Shown piece by piece: positions 1 to 5,186 of a DNA stretch of 5,186 bases; within the stretch, counting starts at the first letter, position 1; each line of letters begins with the position of its first letter. The notes below the pieces were generated by a model, which ran no database searches, was not told the DNA's origin, and saw only the letters and a list, made by a program, of their open reading frames with translations. A program made the position numbers and the translations under genes. This stretch comes from DATARH01 sp035534535 (GTDB lineage: Bacteria; Pseudomonadota; Alphaproteobacteria; ATCC43930; CGMCC-115725), in the NCBI GenBank assembly GCA_035534535.1, contig DATLRS010000091.1, positions 1-5,186 on the forward strand. The letters are read 5' to 3'.

Positions 1-1
1 C

Positions 2-856
2 CTCGCGGCGACCGGCGCGCTATCCGAGGCCGCGATGGCGCGCACCATCGCGGCATTGCGGGTATGCGCCGGCAAGATCGGCCAGCGCACCGTTGAATCC
101 GGCCGTTATGTCGCCACCGAGGCCTGCCGGCGCGCCGCGAATTGCGCCGGCTTTCTCGCGCGCGTGCGCGACGAGATCGGCATCGACATCGAGATCATCT
201 CGACCGCCGAGGAAGCCCGCCTCGTCGTTGCCGGCTGTGCGCCGCTGCTACACCCGCGCATTCCCTATGCGATCGTCTTCGACATCGGCGGCGGCTCGAC
301 CGAGATCGTCTGGCTGCGTCAGTCCGGACCGCGCGATCCGCGGGCGGGGTTGCAAATCCTCGGCTCGGTGTCGCTGCCGTTCGGCGTCGTGACCTTCACC
401 GAGCGCTTCGGCGGCGTCGAGGTGCCGCCTGCCGCCTATCGCGCGATGGTGGCCGAGGCCGAGGCGGCGTTGCTGCCGTTCGAGGCGGCGCACGGCATCC
501 GCCGCAAGGTGCGCGCCCGCGAGGTGCAGATGCTCGGCAGCTCAGGCACCGTGACGACGCTCGCCGGCATCAATCTGGCGCTGCCGCGCTACATCCGGGC
601 ATCGGTCGATGGCAGCACGCTCACCTTCGACCAGATCGAGATCGTCTCGCGGCATCTTGCCGGCCTCGATATCGAGGGCCGCGCCGCCAATCCCTGCGTC
701 GGGCGCGAACGGGCCGACCTGGTGCTGAGCGGGTGTGCGATCCTCGACGCGATCTGCACGATCTGGCCGGTCGGCCGGCTGCGCGTCGCCGATCGCGGCA
801 TCCGCGAGGGCATCCTGTTCGACCTGATGCACGGGCAAACCCAGAACGAAGGCTGA
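2..856 (+). CDS. Ppx/GppA family phosphatase (exopolyphosphatase / pppGpp phosphohydrolase), 5' partial
   Basis: Cytoplasmic ASKHA-fold phosphatase. The family hydrolyses terminal phosphates of polyphosphate (Ppx) and/or pppGpp to ppGpp (GppA); which activity this copy has cannot be read from sequence. The frame is open to the window edge, and the codons before ATG 35 (LAATGALSEAA) match the family's region ahead of the conserved T-x-x-A-L helix. ATG 35 is therefore internal and the true start lies upstream. Visible marks are YVATEACRRAAN (RYVATEA-type motif), the phosphate-binding VFDIGGGSTE at 275-304, the LPFGVVTFTERF segment, the second glycine-rich loop LGSSGTVTTLAG from 533, RADLVLSGCAIL, and the closing LRVADRGIREGIL. 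The protein ends about 13 residues later, so it is the short form without the C-terminal HD-like domain of E. coli Ppx. It lies 4 bp before rlmE, probably co-transcribed. Family assignment is firm. Confidence 0.93.
   Translation, partial: LAATGALSEAAMARTIAALRVCAGKIGQRTVESGRYVATEACRRAANCAGFLARVRDEIGIDIEIISTAEEARLVVAGCAPLLHPRIPYAIVFDIGGGSTEIVWLRQSGPRDPRAGLQILGSVSLPFGVVTFTERFGGVEVPPAAYRAMVAEAEAALLPFEAAHGIRRKVRAREVQMLGSSGTVTTLAGINLALPRYIRASVDGSTLTFDQIEIVSRHLAGLDIEGRAANPCVGRERADLVLSGCAILDAICTIWPVGRLRVADRGIREGILFDLMHGQTQNEG
848..852 (+). promoter_or_regulatory. Shine-Dalgarno site of rlmE
   Basis: GAAGG lies 8 nt before ATG 861, inside the last codons of the upstream phosphatase gene. It supports both the chosen rlmE start and translation from a shared transcript. 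Confidence 0.55.
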
Positions 857-860
857 TCCG

Positions 861-1550
861 ATGGCGCGCAGCGGCGGCGGCAGCGGATCGGGAGCCCGGC
901 GTCTTGCGATCCGCGTCAAAAGCGCGCGTCGCCGGACGCACTCCTCGACCGAATGGCTGCAACGCCAGCTCAACGACCCGTTCGTCGCCGAGGCGCGCCG
1001 GCTGGGCTACCGTTCGCGCGCCGCCTTCAAGCTGATCCAGCTCGACGAACGCTATCATCTGCTGGCTCCGGGACGCCGGGTCGTGGATCTCGGCTGCGCC
1101 CCGGGCGGCTGGTCGCAGGTCGCGGTGCAGCGGGTCGGCCCGCGCGGCCGGGTCGTCGGCCTCGACCTCACGCCGACCGATCCGATTGCCGGCGCCGCGC
1201 TGTTGACCGGCGATTTCCGCGATCCCGCGACCGCTGCCCGCTTGCGCGAGGCGCTCGGCGGCATGGCCGATCTGGTGCTCAGCGACATGGCCGCGCCGGC
1301 GACCGGCCATGCCGCGACCGACCATCTGCGCATCGTCGCCCTGGCCGAGGAGGCGTTTGGCTTTGCCGCGACGATCCTCGCGCCGGGCGGCGCCTTTGTT
1401 GCCAAGGTTTTCCAGGGCGGTGCCGAAGGAGCGCTGCTCGCCGCCCTCAAACGTGCCTTCGTCGAAGTGCGCCACGCCAAGCCGGCGGCGAGCCGCGCCG
1501 AATCGGCCGAGACCTATGTTCTCGCCAAGGGATTTCGCGGCGGCGCATAA
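861..1550 (+). CDS. rlmE: 23S rRNA (uridine-2'-O)-methyltransferase RlmE (FtsJ/RrmJ)
   Basis: SAM-dependent enzyme of 229 aa. In E. coli the orthologue methylates the 2'-OH of U2552 in the A-loop of 23S rRNA on the nearly finished 50S subunit. All four residues of the family's K-D-K-E catalytic set are present: K57 (RSRAAFKL), D142 (LSDMAAP), K182 (FVAKVFQGG) and E217 (SAETYVLAKGF). The SAM-binding motif I is VVDLGCAPGGWSQ at residues 74-86, and the acidic end of strand 2 is GLDLTP near residue 102. The N-terminus has a basic, Gly/Ser-rich stretch before SSTEWLQRQLNDPFV, which is usual for alphaproteobacterial RlmE and would suit rRNA contact. ATG 861 is preceded by a GAAGG ribosome site, and the gene follows the phosphatase stop by 4 bp. 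Length and motif spacing are normal for the family. Confidence 0.96.
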   Translation: MARSGGGSGSGARRLAIRVKSARRRTHSSTEWLQRQLNDPFVAEARRLGYRSRAAFKLIQLDERYHLLAPGRRVVDLGCAPGGWSQVAVQRVGPRGRVVGLDLTPTDPIAGAALLTGDFRDPATAARLREALGGMADLVLSDMAAPATGHAATDHLRIVALAEEAFGFAATILAPGGAFVAKVFQGGAEGALLAALKRAFVEVRHAKPAASRAESAETYVLAKGFRGGA

Positions 1551-1582
1551 CTGATGTGCGGACGGTTGCTTAATGCGGGGAA

Positions 1583-1611
1583 CTGGACCAGCGGCGCGGC
1601 CGGCCCTACAT
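1583..1611 (+). promoter_or_regulatory. Candidate housekeeping promoter of guaB
   Basis: CTGGAC (1583-1588) and CTACAT (1606-1611) are 17 bp apart. Each differs by one base from the alphaproteobacterial sigma-70-type boxes CTTGAC and CTATAT. Transcription would begin near 1618, giving a leader of about 33 nt before ATG 1651. An 8-bp palindrome GGCCGGCC (1598-1605) sits in the spacer directly before the -10 box. It could be chance in such GC-rich DNA. The prediction rests on pattern matching alone. Confidence 0.35.
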
Positions 1612-1650
1612 AAGCGGCCATGTCGTCATAACAATTCATGTGCGGGCGCG

Positions 1651-3129
1651 ATGGAAATCCGGCAGGCGCTGACCTTTGACGATGTGATGCTGGTTCCCGC
1701 CGCATCGAGCATCCTGCCGGGCGACACCGACACCAAGACGCGTATCACCCGCGAGATCGAGCTCGGCATCCCGCTGATCTCGGCGGCGATGGATACCGTG
1801 ACCGAAGGCGCGCTTGCGATCGCGATGGCGCAGGCCGGCGGGCTCGGCGTCATCCACCGCAACATGCCGATCGACCAGCAGGCGGCCGAAGTCCGCAAGG
1901 TCAAGAAGTTCGAGGCCGGGATGGTGGTCAACCCGGTCACGATCCACCCGGAGGAGACATTGGCCGACGCGCTGCGGCTGATGGCCGAGTACCGGATCTC
2001 CGGCATCCCGGTGGTCGAGCGCGGGTCCTCGGCAGCGACCGCCGGCCGCCTCGTCGGCATCCTGACCAACCGCGATGTGCGCTTTGCCAGCGACCCGCGC
2101 CAGCCGGTCGCCGAGCTGATGACCAAGGAGCGGCTGGTGACGGTGCGCGAAAACGTGTCGCGCGAAGACGCCAAGCGGCTGTTGCACCAGTACCGCATCG
2201 AAAAGCTGCTCGTCGTCGACAAGGAATACCGCTGCACCGGCCTCATCACTGTCAAGGACATCGAAAAGGCACAGCGTTTCCCCAATGCTTCCAAGGACGA
2301 GCACGGCCGGTTGCGGGTTGCCGCCGCGTCCGGCACCGGGCGCAAGGAACTCGAACGGGCGGAAACCCTGTTCGCCGCCGGGGTCGACATCATGGTGGTC
2401 GACACCGCGCATGGCCATTCCGCGCGGGTTCTCGACGCCGTCAGCGAGATCCGGCGGATGTCGAACTATACCCAGGTCATCGTCGGCAACGTCGCGACCG
2501 CGGCCGGCGCGCGCGCCGTCATCGAAGCCGGCGCCGACGCGGTCAAGGTCGGCATCGGGCCGGGTTCGATCTGCACGACGCGCATGGTCGCCGGGGTCGG
2601 CGTGCCGCAATTCACCGCCATCGTCGATGTCGTCGAGGAATGCAGGAAGCACGGCGTGCCGGTGATTGCCGATGGCGGCATCAAGTTCTCCGGCGACCTC
2701 GCCAAGGCGATCGCCGCCGGCGCCGATTGCGCGATGCTCGGGTCGCTCTTCGCCGGCACCGACGAGAGCCCGGGCGAAGTCTTCCTCTACCAGGGCCGCA
2801 GCTACAAATACTACCGCGGCATGGGCTCGATCGGGGCGATGGCGCGCGGTTCCGCCGACCGCTATTTCCAGCAGGAAGTCACCGACACGCTGAAACTTGT
2901 CCCCGAAGGCGTCGAGGGCCGCGTGCCGCACAAGGGCCCGGTTGGCAACATCGTTCACCAGCTGATCGGCGGCCTCAAAGCCGCGATGGGCTATACCGGC
3001 AATTCGACGATCGCCGAGATGCAGAAAAACTGCACCTTTGTCCGAATCACCGGCGCCGGCTTGCGCGAAAGCCACGTGCACGACATCGCGATCACCCGCG
3101 AAAGCCCGAATTACCGGCAGGACATGTGA
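1651..3129 (+). CDS. guaB: Inosine-5'-monophosphate dehydrogenase GuaB
   Basis: Oxidises IMP to XMP with NAD+, the committed step of GMP synthesis in the cytoplasm; the family is tetrameric/octameric. The 492-aa product has the usual (beta/alpha)8 barrel interrupted by two CBS domains. The barrel opens with ALTFDDVMLVP (6-16) and ISAAMDTVTE (43-52). The CBS pair spans about residues 92-208, with GILTNRDVRF (136-145) and GLITVKDIEKA (197-207) closing each repeat. The catalytic loop GIGPGSICTTR (301-311) holds the nucleophile C308 and the K+-binding glycines. IADGGIKFSGD (339-349) binds the IMP phosphate, and the flap carries the Arg-Tyr pair R404-Y405. The start at 1651 is chosen because MEIRQALTFDDV fits known N-termini; ATG 1573 would add 26 unlike residues. 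The ribosome site before 1651 is poor. The normal next gene, the RsmB methyltransferase, is separated from it by a low-GC insert. Confidence 0.97.
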   Translation: MEIRQALTFDDVMLVPAASSILPGDTDTKTRITREIELGIPLISAAMDTVTEGALAIAMAQAGGLGVIHRNMPIDQQAAEVRKVKKFEAGMVVNPVTIHPEETLADALRLMAEYRISGIPVVERGSSAATAGRLVGILTNRDVRFASDPRQPVAELMTKERLVTVRENVSREDAKRLLHQYRIEKLLVVDKEYRCTGLITVKDIEKAQRFPNASKDEHGRLRVAAASGTGRKELERAETLFAAGVDIMVVDTAHGHSARVLDAVSEIRRMSNYTQVIVGNVATAAGARAVIEAGADAVKVGIGPGSICTTRMVAGVGVPQFTAIVDVVEECRKHGVPVIADGGIKFSGDLAKAIAAGADCAMLGSLFAGTDESPGEVFLYQGRSYKYYRGMGSIGAMARGSADRYFQQEVTDTLKLVPEGVEGRVPHKGPVGNIVHQLIGGLKAAMGYTGNSTIAEMQKNCTFVRITGAGLRESHVHDIAITRESPNYRQDM

Positions 3130-3136
3130 CCACCCT

Positions 3137-3667
3137 GTGGCAAAGGTCTACGACACCCACGATGCAGTGCGGTTCCGTAGAACAGCGAGTGGCGTCATCT
3201 TGCGGGTGAACAACGCCAAGACTGGTCGCCAATATGCCGCGTCCATAATAGAAAAACATGGCAACAGTCGAGTGATAACCTTCTTCACCGATGACCTGTT
3301 GACTTCTTCAATCGGTCAGCAACAGGTAGCCAGGCTAGGTGTGAGATTGGAAGCGTTGATATGCCGTGGGCCTCTCTTTCTTTCTGTTACATTCGCTCCG
3401 ACTCTTGCATTTTACCTGGTGCTACCCACAAAGTTATCGGATGATACATTCTACGAGCTGTTGGGCGTCATCATGTATCTATCAGATCTAGGTGCGCTAT
3501 GTTCCTACAGTCCATTGAAAGGTCAAAACGATAGCGCATTTGAACATGTTTGCGAAAAGTATGGTCTTACGGCATCTTTTGGTTGGCGGCGTGCCATCAC
3601 GTTTCGGCGAATCCCAAGCATATTTCTCATGGGTAAATCAGACCACGCCTCGATTTTTGGCTGTTAA
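3137..3667 (+). CDS. Hypothetical protein, start uncertain, possibly 5'-truncated
   Basis: I do not recognise this protein. From GTG 3137 it would be 176 aa. The frame stays open upstream into guaB, there is no ATG until codon 113, and no ribosome site precedes GTG 3137, so the gene may have lost its true 5' end at the guaB junction. Visible features are a basic N-terminal part (RFRRTASGVILRVNN), a mixed stretch with ITFFTDDLL (47-55), an uncharged hydrophobic segment at about residues 78-97 (GPLFLSVTFAPTLAFYLVLP), which could be a membrane span or a buried strand pair, then TFYELLGVIMYLSDLG (104-119) and a basic C-terminal region ending in Cys. Codon use is AT-richer than in guaB and like the following acetyltransferase gene, whose start is 25 bp downstream, so the two probably arrived together. 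It could be a real orphan gene or a decaying fragment. Confidence 0.45.
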   Translation: MAKVYDTHDAVRFRRTASGVILRVNNAKTGRQYAASIIEKHGNSRVITFFTDDLLTSSIGQQQVARLGVRLEALICRGPLFLSVTFAPTLAFYLVLPTKLSDDTFYELLGVIMYLSDLGALCSYSPLKGQNDSAFEHVCEKYGLTASFGWRRAITFRRIPSIFLMGKSDHASIFGC

Positions 3668-3677
3668 ACCGCCCTGT

Positions 3678-3682
3678 AGAGG
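3678..3682 (+). promoter_or_regulatory. Ribosome binding site of the GNAT gene
   Basis: AGAGG lies 10 nt before ATG 3693, in the short gap after the stop of the preceding ORF. It favours 3693 over the in-frame ATG 3540, which would lie inside that ORF. Confidence 0.5.
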
Positions 3683-3692
3683 CATCAACCAA

Positions 3693-4253
3693 ATGAACCC
3701 GCTCCCACTCCCGGTTGTAGGGCCACATGTTGTGATCAGAAAGATCCAGAAGAAGGATCTTGGGCCGTTCTATACGCTCGAAACGGATGAGGACGTAAAG
3801 CGTTATGTCGGCGGGCCGGTGAGAATGCCCCGGCAAGAGTGGATTGCAAAGATGGACAAAGTGCGCAAACAGGGGGGTAAGCTAACGCCCCTCGCGGTTG
3901 CCGCCAAGGCTACGGGGGCGTTTGCAGGAAGAGCAAGAACCTATCGGGCATTGGAAATCGCACAAACCTGTTGGGAAGTCGAAGTTTTAATTGCAAAGAA
4001 ATATTGGGGCCAACACTTTGGGCACGAGGCGGTAGTTTTTCTGGTGGATACCGCTTTCGCCAGTCTTTGTGCAGAATCGATAATCGCGACTGTAGACCCC
4101 AGCAACACTCCAAGCCGCAGACTATTTGAGGAGCATCTTGGCTTTAGGAAAATTGACACGAAGAAGGAGACAGGGGAGTGGCAGGACGGGCACCTCGTCC
4201 TTCATTGCTTGCGAGAGGATTGGATGCGCCGTGGCAAACCGATCGCATGTTAG
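3693..4253 (+). CDS. GNAT family N-acetyltransferase (RimJ/RimL-like, Acetyltransf_3 type)
   Basis: Predicted to move an acetyl group from acetyl-CoA to an amine. The substrate is unknown; relatives act on ribosomal protein N-termini, other proteins or small amines. The 186-aa length is normal for the RimJ/RimL-like group. Residues 13-23 (VVIRKIQKKDL) form strand 1 and the start of helix 1, followed by YTLETDEDVKRYVGGPV (27-43), the typical 'dpev-ryvgg' region. Strand WEVEVLIAKKYWG (94-106) leads into the CoA pyrophosphate loop GQHFGHEA (106-113), then helix AVVFLVDTAF. AESIIATVDPSNTPSRRLFEEHLGFRKI (127-154) is the motif B region, with the N-x-x-S-x-x-L-x-E-x-L-G-F signature. The loop has His where Gly is common (GRGYATEA in many relatives). 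The protein ends after a WQDGHLVLHCLREDW segment. The gene is in the low-GC islet, 25 bp after the unknown ORF and 9 bp before the proposed RsmB start. Confidence 0.87.
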   Translation: MNPLPLPVVGPHVVIRKIQKKDLGPFYTLETDEDVKRYVGGPVRMPRQEWIAKMDKVRKQGGKLTPLAVAAKATGAFAGRARTYRALEIAQTCWEVEVLIAKKYWGQHFGHEAVVFLVDTAFASLCAESIIATVDPSNTPSRRLFEEHLGFRKIDTKKETGEWQDGHLVLHCLREDWMRRGKPIAC

Positions 4254-4254
4254 G
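4251..4254 (+). promoter_or_regulatory. Weak ribosome site for the RsmB TTG start
   Basis: TAGG lies 8 nt before TTG 4263 and overlaps the acetyltransferase stop codon TAG. It is the only purine-rich match at suitable spacing. If used, it would couple RsmB translation to termination of the islet gene. Confidence 0.25.
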
Positions 4255-4262
4255 CATTCCGC

Positions 4263-5186
4263 TTGACCCCCGGCGCGCGGATCGCCGCGGCGATCGACAT
4301 CCTTTCGGCGGGCGAGGATGGCGCGCGGCCGGCTGACGGTGTCGCCGCCGATTATTTCCGCCGCCGCCGCTATATCGGCGCCAAGGATCGGGCGCAGGTT
4401 TCCGCGCATGTCTACACCGTGCTGCGCCACCGCGCCGTCATCGACTGGTGGATCGCCCGCGCCGGCAAGGGCGAGATTGCGGCAGAGGCGCGCAGCCGCG
4501 TGATCGCCTCGCTGCTGCTTGCCCCCACCCTTCCCTCCCCCGCAAGCGGGGGAGGGTCAGGGAGGGGGTGGACCGCTGACGACATCGCGGCGAATTGCGA
4601 CGGCGACCGCTTCCGCCCGACGCCGCTGACCCCGGCCGAAGAGCGCCTGGCGCGCGGCCTCGCCGGCCGCAGCCTGACCCACCCCGAGATGCCGCGCGCC
4701 GTCGCGATCGATGTGCCGGACTGGCTCGAACCCCATCTTGCGGCGGTCTATGGCAGGCATCTCGAAGACGAGATGGCGGCGCTCAACTTGCCCGCCGGGT
4801 TCGATCTGCGCGTCAACCGCCTGAAGGCCGACCGCGACGGCGCGCGGCGCGCCCTGGCGGCCGAGCACATTGTCGCCGCGCCGACGCCGTGGTCGCCACT
4901 CGGTCTCAGGCTGACGCACCGCGCGCCGCTGGCCGGGACGGCGGCGTTCAAGGCGGGGCTCGTCGAGGTGCAGGACGAAGGCTCGCAGGTGGCGGCGCTG
5001 CTCGCAGATGTGCGGCCCGGCATGCGGGTCGTCGATTTCTGCGCCGGCGCCGGCGGCAAGACATTGGCGCTGGCGGCGCAGATGCGCAACCGCGGCAAGC
5101 TCGTCGCCTGCGACACGGCGGCCTGGCGGCTCGAACGCGCCGGGCTGCGGCTGCGCCGCGCCGGCATCGGCAATGTCGAGCGCCGC
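4263..5186 (+). CDS. RsmB/NOP family 16S rRNA (cytosine-C5)-methyltransferase, 3' partial
   Basis: Class I SAM-dependent RNA m5C methyltransferase, related to RsmB, which makes m5C967 in E. coli 16S rRNA. The frame is open without a break from 4254 to the window end. The proposed start is TTG 4263, because LTPGARIAAAIDIL lines up with the MTPAARVQAAIEIL-type N-terminus of alphaproteobacterial relatives. No in-frame ATG occurs before 4689, and an in-frame TAG lies at 4251. The N-terminal domain includes ADYFRRRRYIGAKDR and HVYTVLRHRAVIDWW. FDLRVNRLKADRD and GLVEVQDEGSQVAALLAD lead into the methyltransferase domain. Motif I is VVDFCAGAGGKT (residues 256-267), followed by motif II LVACDTAAWRLERA. 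The catalytic cysteines would lie past the window edge. About 15 residues (APTLPSPASGGGSGR) come from a palindromic repeat within the gene. The normal neighbour would be guaB, now about 1.1 kb upstream. Confidence 0.9.
   Translation, partial: MTPGARIAAAIDILSAGEDGARPADGVAADYFRRRRYIGAKDRAQVSAHVYTVLRHRAVIDWWIARAGKGEIAAEARSRVIASLLLAPTLPSPASGGGSGRGWTADDIAANCDGDRFRPTPLTPAEERLARGLAGRSLTHPEMPRAVAIDVPDWLEPHLAAVYGRHLEDEMAALNLPAGFDLRVNRLKADRDGARRALAAEHIVAAPTPWSPLGLRLTHRAPLAGTAAFKAGLVEVQDEGSQVAALLADVRPGMRVVDFCAGAGGKTLALAAQMRNRGKLVACDTAAWRLERAGLRLRRAGIGNVERR
4524..4571. repeat. REP-like G/C-rich palindromic element inside the RsmB coding region
   Basis: The core is a perfect inverted repeat: CCCTCCCCCGC (4533-4543) and GCGGGGGAGGG (4546-4556), 11-nt arms around AA. 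A further pair, CCACCC (4525-4530) and GGGTGG (4566-4571), can extend the stem across internal unpaired bases (TT on the left, nine bases on the right). From general knowledge, elements of this shape are widespread between genes in alphaproteobacteria. This one lies in the reading frame and is read as Pro/Ser then Gly/Ser/Arg residues without a stop or shift. No second copy is seen in the window. Confidence 0.75.

Larger units (their letters stand above)
3130..4253. other. Low-GC acquired islet between guaB and the RsmB gene
   Basis: Base composition changes sharply just past the guaB stop and changes back at about 4253. Hand counts give 25/60 GC in 3241-3300, 29/60 in 3361-3420, 27/60 in 3421-3480 and 24/60 in 3961-4020, against 42/60 in guaB 2521-2580. 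Codons in the two reading frames inside end freely in A or T, unlike those of the neighbours. The islet holds one unrecognised ORF and one GNAT acetyltransferase, both in the direction of the host genes. No recombinase, transposase, tRNA or long terminal repeat is visible. GTGGCAAA occurs near both ends (3137-3144, 4231-4238). I infer horizontal gain; exact edges are uncertain by tens of bases. Confidence 0.7.

Noticed and set aside
1573..1650. Upstream in-frame ATG 1573 as the guaB start
   Set aside because: The extra 26 residues (MRGTGPAARPALHKR...) do not resemble IMP dehydrogenases, while MEIRQALTFDDV from 1651 fits the family start. The longer form would also overlap the candidate promoter.
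1636..3081. Long open frame on the minus strand opposite guaB (481 codons), and similar ones opposite rlmE
   Set aside because: These are mirror frames produced by strong GC bias at third codon positions. Their products have low-complexity Asp/Arg/Gly/Ala composition and no recognisable domain.
3038..3136. ATG 3038 inside guaB as the start of the unknown ORF
   Set aside because: This stretch is the guaB C-terminus read in another frame (MSESPAPACAKATCTTS), with no sign of independent coding.
3540..3692. Longer GNAT start at ATG 3540
   Set aside because: It would overlap the preceding ORF by about 128 bp and add 51 residues with no GNAT similarity. ATG 3693 has an AGAGG site and begins just before strand 1 of the fold.
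3137..4253. Unknown ORF plus GNAT as a toxin-antitoxin pair of the TacA-TacT type
   Set aside because: The first protein is too large and shows no ribbon-helix-helix antitoxin pattern. The GNAT resembles RimJ/RimL-like enzymes, which are longer than the TacT toxins.
4249..4255. GTTAGGC at the islet's 3' edge, which matches the integron attC core GTTRRRY
   Set aside because: No matching inverse core (such as GCCTAAC) or imperfect palindrome is seen in the preceding 60-140 bp, and no integrase is present. A 7-base match is weak evidence.
4533..4556. The G/C palindrome as a rho-independent terminator
   Set aside because: It lies inside an open coding frame, is followed by TCAGGGAGG rather than a T run, and conserved RsmB sequence continues on both sides.

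Overview
The window is high-GC chromosomal DNA from an alphaproteobacterium. This is judged from four protein families, their order and the codon use. The short Ppx/GppA form, the RlmE N-terminus and the GuaB N-terminus (MEIRQALTFDDV) look most like Sphingomonadales/Rhizobiales proteins, but the genus cannot be fixed from sequence alone. The backbone order is ppx/gppA (5' end outside the window), rlmE, guaB, then an RsmB-family rRNA methyltransferase (3' end outside the window). All four are on the plus strand.

Positions 2-1550 carry a tightly packed pair: a Ppx/GppA phosphatase, then 4 bp later RlmE, the 23S rRNA 2'-O-methyltransferase. A 100-bp gap (1551-1650) with a weak alphaproteobacterial-type promoter precedes guaB (1651-3129), a complete IMP dehydrogenase with all its catalytic parts. 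The backbone therefore joins stringent-response phosphate metabolism, guanine nucleotide synthesis and rRNA methylation, all growth-linked housekeeping work.

Directly after the guaB stop, composition changes. About 1.1 kb (roughly 3130-4253) is near 40-48% GC in the rows I counted, against about 70% in a guaB row. It holds an unrecognised ORF without a good start (3137-3667, 176 aa) and a GNAT acetyltransferase of the RimJ/RimL type (3693-4253, 186 aa). This looks like a small acquired islet placed between guaB and the RsmB gene. No integrase, transposase or clear terminal repeats are visible.

The RsmB reading frame resumes 9 bp after the acetyltransferase stop. It has no ATG near its N-terminus and seems to begin at TTG 4263, so it is easily missed by ATG-based gene calling. 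It also carries, in frame, a G/C-rich palindromic element (core 4533-4556, two perfect 11-nt arms around AA) of the kind usually found between genes in alphaproteobacteria. The element adds roughly 15 residues to the RNA-binding N-terminal domain. The islet and the palindrome inside a coding region are the two most interesting things here. I found no RNA genes, CRISPR arrays, complete mobile elements or convincing terminators.
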